25,045 nt of DNA from Pseudomonadota bacterium (lineage in GTDB: Bacteria > SAR324 > XYD2-FULL-50-16 > JAHJRI01). The position numbers were made by a program, and so were the translations under genes. The notes under the pieces were generated by a model that was not told the DNA's origin, searched no databases, and was given only the letters and a program-made list of their open reading frames with translations. This document shows, one piece after another, positions 9,718 to 17,200 of this stretch (positions are counted from its first letter, which is position 1; the number at the start of each line of letters is the position of its first letter). The stretch covers positions 1 through 25,045 of the forward strand of contig JAKSDL010000295.1 of the NCBI GenBank assembly GCA_022360105.1, given 5' to 3'.

Positions 9718-10596
9718 CTACAATTGGGAATGAACGTATATAAGTCGCAATATCATTTGAAAAAACGAATACCCACATAAAACCAGCATACCGGTACCAA
9801 GCACGATGTAAATTTTGTTTGCCGAAGGAGTACTGCGCAAAGGCATTACACGGCCAACCAGGTAGCCTGAAACAAAGCCTCCAATGTGACCGGCGTTGCT
9901 TATACCCGGAAAGATAAATCCCATGGCGATTAAAATAGCTGCCCACATGCCAAGTTGCCGGACGATTTGACGTCCCCAGAATCCACCTCGTTTTTTTCCA
10001 AACGCTATGATTGCTCCAATCAAGCCAAAAACTGCCCCTGATGCACCAACAACCGGGTAGTTACCCATAGAAAGGGATAAGACAGAATTTGCAACAACGG
10101 GGGTATAGACTGCTGCTACATTGCCTCCGATTCCTGAAAGTACATAAATGATTAACATTTTGTGAGGGCTAAACATTACTTCTGCTTGAGGACCAAGATC
10201 TCGAACCCACAGCATATTAAACATAATGTGCAAAATGCCACCATGCAAAAACATGGCTGTAACTAAAACCCACCAATCTCCTCTTGCAAGCATTCGAAGG
10301 TCAGCCCAGCCCAATAAAGCAAGAGCCTGGCTTCTTGGTGCCGGTAATATTCCTAATGATCTCCCTGTCAGAGGACCACCTATAGGAAAAATCAACGGCA
10401 CTAAAAAAGAAGCAACAAAAAATATCACATTGACGGTTATGATAATCTTCACAAAACTGCGCTGATTGGCTCCGAAAAGTTTGTAAATTTTGCTTTTTTG
10501 ACCCGGTGACTTCAATCCGCAGTGCGGGCATTCATCAATATAGTTGCTTATGAGTTTATTGCAGTCCGGGCAAAGGATAGATGATCTTTGTGTCAT
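9718..10596 (-). CDS. Rhomboid family intramembrane serine protease with N-terminal zinc ribbon
   Basis: A 292-residue membrane protein. CPDC (9-12) and CPHC (23-26) form a cytoplasmic zinc-ribbon-like knuckle. The rhomboid core follows, with helices at about 49-71, 107-130, 146-165, 181-199, 214-230 and 234-250 and a possible seventh at about 262-288. The HGGILHIMFNM motif (118-128), the nucleophile Ser186 in GASGAVFG and catalytic His237 in NAGHIGGFVSGYLVG are all present, so an active protease is expected, cleaving single-pass membrane substrates. No ribosome site is visible before the ATG. It is divergent from the metallo-hydrolase gene; a candidate promoter lies at 10695-10721. Confidence 0.94.
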   Translation of the reverse strand: MTQRSSILCPDCNKLISNYIDECPHCGLKSPGQKSKIYKLFGANQRSFVKIIITVNVIFFVASFLVPLIFPIGGPLTGRSLGILPAPRSQALALLGWADLRMLARGDWWVLVTAMFLHGGILHIMFNMLWVRDLGPQAEVMFSPHKMLIIYVLSGIGGNVAAVYTPVVANSVLSLSMGNYPVVGASGAVFGLIGAIIAFGKKRGGFWGRQIVRQLGMWAAILIAMGFIFPGISNAGHIGGFVSGYLVGRVMPLRSTPSANKIYIVLGTGMLVLCGYSFFQMILRLIYVHSQL

Positions 10597-10968
10597 GACA
10601 ATTTGAATTGTAATTTTTGGGGAAGAAGATGACTCAGGAAAAGAAAATCATTCGGCATTTTTATGAATAAGCTTTTCGAGTAGCTCATAATCGTATTATA
10701 GTTTTTTGAAAGCGTTATCAAAAGAACAATCAATGGAAATGAGGGTTAGTGCCAAATAGATCAACAGCTAAGCGGTTACGGTTAAATATTGGTTCCTTTA
10801 AACGTGAGTGATTGAGCAAGAATGGTTTGCCGTGCCAAATCCGAACAAGTCTGTAAGGTCTCGCTTGATTGATGGATTTAAAGACTGGCATTATTATTTA
10901 TGTACAACAAAAAATAAGATTTTGAAACAACTCTAATTACAAGGACGTAACCTTTAAGTTTATATTTC
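10597..10968. other. Divergent intergenic region between rhomboid and metallo-hydrolase genes
   Basis: These 372 bases should drive the leftward rhomboid gene and the rightward hydrolase/Nudix pair. Apart from the minus-strand promoter candidate at 10695-10721 I see no strong element. A 13-codon frame starting at 10629 is too short to support. No ribosome site precedes the ATG at 10969. Confidence 0.45.
10695..10721 (-). promoter_or_regulatory. Candidate sigma-70-type promoter for the rhomboid gene
   Basis: On the minus strand TTGATA (10721-10716; five of six to the -35 consensus) is followed, after a short 15-base spacer, by a perfect TATAAT (10700-10695). Transcription would start near 10688, giving a leader of about 90 bases. 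The short spacer is the main weakness. Confidence 0.35.
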
Positions 10969-11631
10969 ATGGAAATTACCAGTGAAGTTTATCAAGTCGG
11001 AGGTGAGGGATTTACTTCGGCACAAGATGCAGCAATTTTTCTTGTTACGATAAATGGCCAGTCACTGATGGTCGACTGCGGCTGTGGACACGAAGAAAAG
11101 AGCCTTTTAGCGAATATCGAGTCATTGGGAATTAACCCCAGGCAAATCAACCTGTTATTGATAACGCATTGCCATTATGATCATACTGGCGGTGCCAAAT
11201 CACTTAAAGAAAAACTTGGATGCAAAACCGTTGCTCATGAACTGGATGCGATCTATCTGGAAGAAGGTGATAATATCGTAACCGCAGCCACATGGTATGA
11301 TTCAACCATTTCTCCCGTAAAAATCGATCGAAAATTGAAGAAATCCAAAGAATCGATATTTGTCGGTGGGCGTGAAATATCAGCCATCCATATCCCGGGA
11401 CACTCACCCGGATCCGTAGTCTATATGATGGAGTCAGATGGAAAAACCATCATTTTTGGTCAAGATGTTCACGGTCCGTTACATCCCAGCTTAAAATCTG
11501 ATGAAAGTGACTATAGAAAGTCCTTAAAAAAGCTGATTACACTGGAACCGGATGTTTTATGCGAAGGGCATTACGGTATTATTGAAGGGAAAAAACCAAT
11601 TATAGATTTCATTAACTCTTATCTTAAATAG
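10969..11631 (+). CDS. Metallo-beta-lactamase-fold hydrolase (glyoxalase II-like)
   Basis: A 220-residue cytoplasmic hydrolase with a complete dinuclear metal site: THCHYDH supplies His67, His69, Asp71 and His72; His145 is in HIPGHSPGSV, Asp166 in FGQDVHGP and His201 in LCEGHYG. The arrangement matches the glyoxalase II/thioesterase branch, but no glutathione- or RNA-specific extension is seen, so the substrate (a thioester or other ester) is open. No Shine-Dalgarno precedes the ATG. Its stop at 11629-11631 is two bases from the ATG of the Nudix gene, indicating an operon with coupled translation and perhaps a shared acyl-CoA theme, by inference. Confidence 0.92.
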   Translation: MEITSEVYQVGGEGFTSAQDAAIFLVTINGQSLMVDCGCGHEEKSLLANIESLGINPRQINLLLITHCHYDHTGGAKSLKEKLGCKTVAHELDAIYLEEGDNIVTAATWYDSTISPVKIDRKLKKSKESIFVGGREISAIHIPGHSPGSVVYMMESDGKTIIFGQDVHGPLHPSLKSDESDYRKSLKKLITLEPDVLCEGHYGIIEGKKPIIDFINSYLK

Positions 11632-11633
11632 TG

Positions 11634-12239
11634 ATGGCGGACTCCCTGGCCAATGACATAAAAACAAAGCTGAGCCAATATAGACCAAAAATTGAGACAG
11701 CTCCTTCCAGTTTTAAGCAAGCTTCTGTCTTGATTCCATTTTATTTGCGGCCAACAGGACTACACCTGGTTTTTATGAAAAGACCGGATGACCAGGGACC
11801 TCATGGTGGCCAGATATCTTTCCCCGGTGGTTCCAGAGATGAACGGGATAATGATGATTCAAGTGTGGCTTTGAGAGAGACGGAAGAGGAATTTGGTGTT
11901 AACAGGGAATCCATAGAATTGTGGGGCAGACTGAAACCCCAATTTACAACGGTTTCCAGCTTTTGGGTCACCCCTTTTGTAGGGCTTTTGCCTTACCCCG
12001 CTAATTTCAGCCCCAGCGAAACCGAAGTGGAAAGACTTCTGGTCATTCCATTTTCATTCCTGAGATCAAATCACTCGTTTTCAGTCGGAACATACAATTG
12101 GAAAGGGTTTGAGGTGCCGAGTTACTTATATGAATATAAAAACGATGTGATATGGGGGCTGACAGCTCGTATTCTTTTTAACCTGATAACTTTGATCGAA
12201 ACGGGACATGAATCGGATGATCCCTGGCCACCTACCTAA
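11634..12239 (+). CDS. Nudix hydrolase, CoA-pyrophosphatase-like (NudL/YeaB type)
   Basis: A 201-residue Nudix enzyme. HGGQISFPGG (57-66) upstream of the Nudix helix matches the motif of the CoA-pyrophosphatase subgroup, and the helix reads VALRETEEEFGV (78-89) with the catalytic Glu cluster. The canonical Glu seven residues before RE is Asn74, with Asp73 beside it, as is common in this subgroup. The likely reaction splits CoA or acyl-CoA to phosphopantetheine and 3',5'-ADP. A GTG at 11631 overlapping the upstream stop is an alternative start one codon earlier. There is no separate ribosome site, so translation is probably coupled to the hydrolase gene. Confidence 0.9.
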   Translation: MADSLANDIKTKLSQYRPKIETAPSSFKQASVLIPFYLRPTGLHLVFMKRPDDQGPHGGQISFPGGSRDERDNDDSSVALRETEEEFGVNRESIELWGRLKPQFTTVSSFWVTPFVGLLPYPANFSPSETEVERLLVIPFSFLRSNHSFSVGTYNWKGFEVPSYLYEYKNDVIWGLTARILFNLITLIETGHESDDPWPPT

Positions 12240-12290
12240 AACAACGAGAACTTTTCCAAACCGATTCGTAGACAATAGTACTAACCAAAA

Positions 12291-12343
12291 CAGCCTCCCC
12301 TTGTAAAACTTCTCAATGACGAAAGTTTTACAAGAGAAGACTG
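12291..12343 (-). repeat. Long hairpin with 21-bp arms, fully paired only in the minus-strand transcript
   Basis: Arms 12291-12311 and 12323-12343 are separated by 11 bases; the inner 12 bases (CTTGTAAAACTT and AAGTTTTACAAG) match perfectly. Three outer positions are C against A on the plus strand but G-U wobbles on the minus strand. On the minus strand the stem is followed by TTTTGG, a terminator-like end. No minus-strand gene lies directly upstream. Confidence 0.55.
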
Positions 12344-12415
12344 CCTACTGGTATTGAAGTCAGGCTGTCACCGAGTTTAAAACCGTCTTCACATAGTTGT
12401 TCCGATATTAGTAGG

Positions 12416-12499
12416 ATGTTTTCAGAACCGCTGCGTAAGCCGGAATCCGAGCCCGAAGTAATCAAAACCGCCATGAAGGAGCAATTAGAGGATGAATAA
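12416..12499 (+). CDS. Possible 27-codon leader ORF overlapping the kinase start
   Basis: From the ATG at 12416 the frame reads MFSEPLRKPESEPEV and continues to a TAA at 12497-12499, overlapping the kinase ATG (12492) by eight bases. The frame is also open upstream to about 12320. The upstream site TAGG is poor. Overlap of this kind can couple translation, but the peptide is too short to show coding character and may be chance. Confidence 0.2.
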   Translation: MFSEPLRKPESEPEVIKTAMKEQLEDE

Positions 12500-13469
12500 G
12501 TCAAAATGGATGTATCCTATTATCACTTTGATATCATCTATCATTGCCCTTTTTCTGTCGCTGGTACTTTATATTTATTGGTATTTGGAGGTTAGCGAAG
12601 GTCTCAGGGCCGTTATCAAGCGGTTCAATATTGATGCAAAGCAGGCGTTGGAACCACAGACCTGGATTGTGATTATGGTACTGTCCATTCTGGTGGGATT
12701 TATTTTGATCTGTATATTCATGATCTTTGTATACAATCAGAAAATCATGCAGCTTTACAGACTGCAAAACAATTTCATTAATAATTTTACCCATGAACTA
12801 AAAACACCTGTTACATCACTCAAATTATACCTTGAGACCTTTGTCAAATATGAACTGCCAAGATCGGACCAGCTTAAATACATCGATTTTATGATCCAGG
12901 ATGCCGAACGGCTGTCCGATAATGTCAGTCAAATCCTGAATTTAGCCCGCATTGAAAGCAGTACTTATTCCAGTGAGAAAGCGATTATAGAGCTGGTAGT
13001 GGCAACAAAAGATTTTCTAAGTGAGAACGGTCATTTGTTTGATAAAAGTGAAATCACTGTGGAAAACCAGGCTGACGGTGATTTCATGTTTAATATCAAT
13101 CTTCCTTTATATGAAATGTTCTTAATGAATATTATTACTAATGCCATCACCTACAATGATTCGGATAAACCTAAAATTGACATCATATTTCAGCGACAAA
13201 AAAACAATATTCAGGTGCGTTTCCTGGATAATGGAATCGGTATCGAGAAATCTGAACTTAAAAAAATATTTAGGAAGTTTTATCAGGTAGGTACTTCGGA
13301 TGATATGTCGGCAAAAGGAAGTGGCTTGGGACTGTATGTTGCTGAAAATATAGCAAGAATCTATAGCGGAAAACTGAAAGTAGAAAGCAGGGGCAAGGGT
13401 AAAGGATCTCAATTCACATTAATCTTGCCTTATGATCCAATTTTGCACCAGCGTACCCGGTCTGACTAA
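12492..13469 (+). CDS. Sensor histidine kinase (HisKA + HATPase), no HAMP domain
   Basis: A 325-residue inner-membrane kinase. It has two helices (about 8-31 and 58-80) enclosing a periplasmic loop of only about 26 residues. The phosphoacceptor His101 in NNFTHELKTPVTSLKLYLET comes about 20 residues after the second helix, leaving no room for HAMP or PAS. The ATPase part has the N box MNIITNAITYND (212-223), G1 DNGIG (246-250), an F box (IFRKFYQVG, 259-267) and G2 GSGLGLY (276-282). GGAG lies about ten bases before the ATG. The response regulator starts five bases after its stop. The short loop suggests sensing in or at the membrane, but the signal is unknown. Confidence 0.94.
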   Translation: MNKSKWMYPIITLISSIIALFLSLVLYIYWYLEVSEGLRAVIKRFNIDAKQALEPQTWIVIMVLSILVGFILICIFMIFVYNQKIMQLYRLQNNFINNFTHELKTPVTSLKLYLETFVKYELPRSDQLKYIDFMIQDAERLSDNVSQILNLARIESSTYSSEKAIIELVVATKDFLSENGHLFDKSEITVENQADGDFMFNINLPLYEMFLMNIITNAITYNDSDKPKIDIIFQRQKNNIQVRFLDNGIGIEKSELKKIFRKFYQVGTSDDMSAKGSGLGLYVAENIARIYSGKLKVESRGKGKGSQFTLILPYDPILHQRTRSD

Positions 13470-13474
13470 AAACT

Positions 13475-14206
13475 ATGGAAAAGCAAGAACATAAAAGAGT
13501 GTTGGTTGTGGAAGACGATGATCACATAGCTGAAGGTCTTCGTTTAAATCTTACAATGCAAGGGTATGACGTTAGGATTGCCGTTGACGGAATGACTGCC
13601 TTGCAAGATTGGAAGGAATGGAAACCGGACTTGATTGTACTGGACATCATGCTCCCGGAAATCGATGGAGTCTCTGTTCTGCGAAGCATTCGTCTGGAAG
13701 ATGAGAAAATCCCGATTTTAGTGCTTTCCGCGAAAAGCTCCCCGGATGATAAAGTCGAATGCTTTCATTATGGCGTGGATGATTACTTGCAGAAACCTTT
13801 TGATCTTAATGAATTTCTATTGCGAGTCGAACGACTGTTAACCCGCTTTTCCTGGAATCAGGATTCCAGCCTGGTGCAAGAATCAGAAGTTTTACCAAGC
13901 GCTGAGCAGTACAACTTCGGAACTAACAGTATCGATTTTGCCCAGGCAGTGGCTTATTGTAAGTCCGGAAAAGTGAATCTGACAGAGCAGGAGATAAAGT
14001 TATTGAAGCTGTTTATCAATAACAAGGGAAAGCCCTTATCCAGGGCTAAATTGCTTGAGATTGGCTGGGGTTATACCAGGAGAACTGAGACTCGAACCAT
14101 TGACAATTTTATCGTTCGATTTCGCAAGTACTTTGAGGACAACCCCAAAAAACCGCAATATTTTAAGAGCCTAAGGGCTATAGGCTATTTATTTGATCAT
14201 GAGTAA
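13475..14206 (+). CDS. OmpR/PhoB-type response regulator
   Basis: A 243-residue transcription regulator, partner of the kinase just upstream. The receiver domain (about 8-122) has acidic Asp14-Asp16, the phosphoacceptor Asp57 in LIVLDIMLPEIDG, the switch Ser85 and Lys107 in DDYLQKPFD. A linker of about 20 residues leads to a winged-helix DNA-binding domain (about 147-241), with LTEQEIKLLKLF, the recognition-helix region TRTIDNFIVRFRKYFE and a C-terminal RAIGYLF hairpin. There is no Shine-Dalgarno, consistent with coupling to the kinase gene. Its target promoters cannot be identified here. The stop is two bases from that of the convergent dikinase gene. Confidence 0.96.
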   Translation: MEKQEHKRVLVVEDDDHIAEGLRLNLTMQGYDVRIAVDGMTALQDWKEWKPDLIVLDIMLPEIDGVSVLRSIRLEDEKIPILVLSAKSSPDDKVECFHYGVDDYLQKPFDLNEFLLRVERLLTRFSWNQDSSLVQESEVLPSAEQYNFGTNSIDFAQAVAYCKSGKVNLTEQEIKLLKLFINNKGKPLSRAKLLEIGWGYTRRTETRTIDNFIVRFRKYFEDNPKKPQYFKSLRAIGYLFDHE

Positions 14207-14208
14207 GG

Positions 14209-17200
14209 CTATCGTTTTTTCACCACTTTTGTTAAAGGTAAGCAGCCATTATAGATGTTTCCGCTATAAGGAGAGACCGACTTGGGATTGCCGATAATGG
14301 TAAAAAGATCCGGATCAGCAGAATTCCCCAAGTTGATTTTACGATCACCAATAAACCAATCCTTCTCTTTTAATACCACAGACGCCTCGCAAACAAACAG
14401 TTTCCCGTCCCTTTTAGCTGCTATTGAGGCATGACTTGATTTACCAATTTTTGATGTAATCACCCCGTCCACACCTTCTATATTCATCTTCAAAGCTTCT
14501 TCAGGTGTAACGTATTTCATTAAAAGAAATATTCCCGGACCGTGAAATTCGTCTTTTGAGCCTAATTTAATACGGACCTGCTTAACAGTCTCGCGGAGGT
14601 CGTAATACTCCTGAGCAATGCCGTCTAAAAGCACACCGTGTTGTACGCCGCCATTGACACCTTTCCCGGTTGCAACCGGAGGGGTGTCTGTTGGTGTGAG
14701 CCTGTAATCCTCACTTTCCCCTCGTGTACCCAAAGGCATCTGCCTTTCTTGCACTACAAACAATTCCATGTGCTCCGTTTCGGGATCAAACTCCCCGACC
14801 ATTTCCACATCTACGTTGATATAGCCCTTATTGATCTTAATTTGTTCCAGAAGGCCTGCTATCTGTGAATACAGTTCCGGTTCTTTTGTTTCCAGGTTTT
14901 CCAGATGTTCACCTCCCGAAGCCAGGCCCGAAGCAATATCTTCGCCTGGTCTCCCAAACAACAGGTCTCCATGAGGTCTGTCGATCTTACCTTGAGGATC
15001 ACCCGAAAATAAAATAGCACTAAATGACCGGGGATTTTTATCAGCCTGCTTCATTTCCATTAGTGTCACGGGGGTCTTCCAGTCAGGAGAAATATCCAGG
15101 AAGTTTCTTAGCCTTTCTGCGGCAGATGAAGTCCAGGAATTCCAAACACCAATTGTGGATATTGCCAGAAGTTCCAAAGGATCATTCCAATCAATATGAT
15201 ACTGTTTTTCATCGGGAAGTTCTTGATTTCGAGATTCGACTAGCTGCTTAAACCCTTTGATTATATTGATTATTTGCCCATCACTTAGATCTTCCCATTT
15301 AATTTTTCTGGAAAACTTGTCTTCGATCTCTTTTTTGCTCTCGTCGACGATTTGGGAAAAAGAGGTTTCGTTAATACCTAATACCACATTACCAAAGGTG
15401 CTAATGAACATGCGGTAGGTGTTTAAGTCGAAACGCATGTTTTGAGAACAAAACTCAGGATTCAATACATCTTTGAAACCGATATTGAGAACAGTACCCA
15501 GAATCCCTGGCATAGACCGATAAGAACCACTTCTGGCTGATAAAAACAGTTGTGAACGGGTCTGTCCGGATACGTGAGAGTCTTTTCTTGAAGTATTTAT
15601 TAAATCCCGTTGTTCCTCAGTCAATTTGCTAAAATTAAAATCAAACCTCTTCTTGGTTTCATTTTCCAACTGCAGGATTTGACGGATTAGATGGGTTTTG
15701 TATTCCGTATGACATGCATTGGAAATGAATTCCGGGTGATCACTATAATAATTGACAGGAATTGTAACTAATGCCGGAACATTAAATCCGTCTTGAGCAA
15801 GAGTTTGCAGGGCATAAGATTTATAGCCGTAATAAACCGGTGAAAGCCTGTTTGCAGGTCTTTCATCGGCATCAAAAATCAGTTTTGATGCATCCAGCTT
15901 TTTTAAACGCGATGTGAATTGCATCATCTTTCCCAAGTGATCTTCCAATATATGAATCGGCTGAATTCCACCAATAATATTACCCAGGACGGTTTCCTGC
16001 ACCAAAGGATAAAGCAGTTCCTCATTGCTCACATTTAGTTTTTCCAATCCAAAATCCAGATTTTCTCTTCCCAGTGCCTTGGTAATTTGAGCCGGAAAAT
16101 GACCGAAAGTGTTGGCTATAAATGAGTCGATATGGGAAAGTTCGCGATGATATAAAATACCTAAAATATCATGTAACTGGGATATAGTTAACTGATCCTT
16201 TTTAAGTACGTCGATTGTATCCAAAAAGTATTTTGATGGCGACAAACCCTCATCAACCAGATGAACCATGATTCGTTGCAGGCAATCCATCAATTCTCTT
16301 AAATGTGAGAGATGAATATGGTTGATCTGATCAATTTGGTAATCATTTCCGGTAAGTTGCCGAACGTGTTCCTGTAAAAGCAGCCTTTCCAGCTCGGCCA
16401 GTTTGCGATCCACGTTGTAGGCTTCAAATTTGGTTTCTTTGTAGTAAGGCCAGAAACCAAAAAAATCGAAATTCCAGTCACCCTGTATGACGTGTCTTTT
16501 AAGGAAAATATGTTGGTATGGCTCTAGATTCAGGTCGAATCGATTTATTAGATCTTTAAATGTTGCTCTTTTGTCCCTGATAACATCTAATTTTTGCAAC
16601 ACCGGGGCTTTTCCAAATGCTTCTTGTTCTTCGTCTGCAAGATAATCTTGCAAAAAACTATCGTTAACCCTCTGGGTCCAATAATTGGAAAGAGCATTCA
16701 CAAGTTTTATAAGGGCAATAATATCCCTTGCGGAATCGGCATCGATTCCAGGTAAATCCCTCACTGTATTTGTAAATTCCGGGCTTTCTGCAATTTCATA
16801 CCATTCTTTGTTCAGATATCGCTTTTTAAAAGCAGATAAATGTTTACCTAAATTTTCGATTTTAGATCTGTAATGAGAAAAGTACTCCTCCATATCGGGG
16901 ATGGCCTCATCTCCAATACCTTTCATCAATCGCTTCAGGTTGAACAACACATCATCCGGATTTTTTGTAGATAATCCTTCAAGAATCTCCATGCAGAAAT
17001 CCAGATCCAATTTTGAGGGGGCCCGGTGAATTTTTATTCGGTGATAGTGGAACAGGATGTTCTTTCGTTTATAAAATTCATCTAAATCTGCAATGGTTTT
17101 ACGGATGATTGTTTCATGTTGACTGGAAAAGTCTTTAATATAAGGAATACACGAGATCAATTGATGAGCCAGGTACATCTGGTAGCCTAATTCAGGCGTC

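Noticed and set aside
10629..10670. 13-codon plus-strand frame after GGGGAAGAAG
   Set aside because: Too short to support; likely chance in AT-rich DNA.
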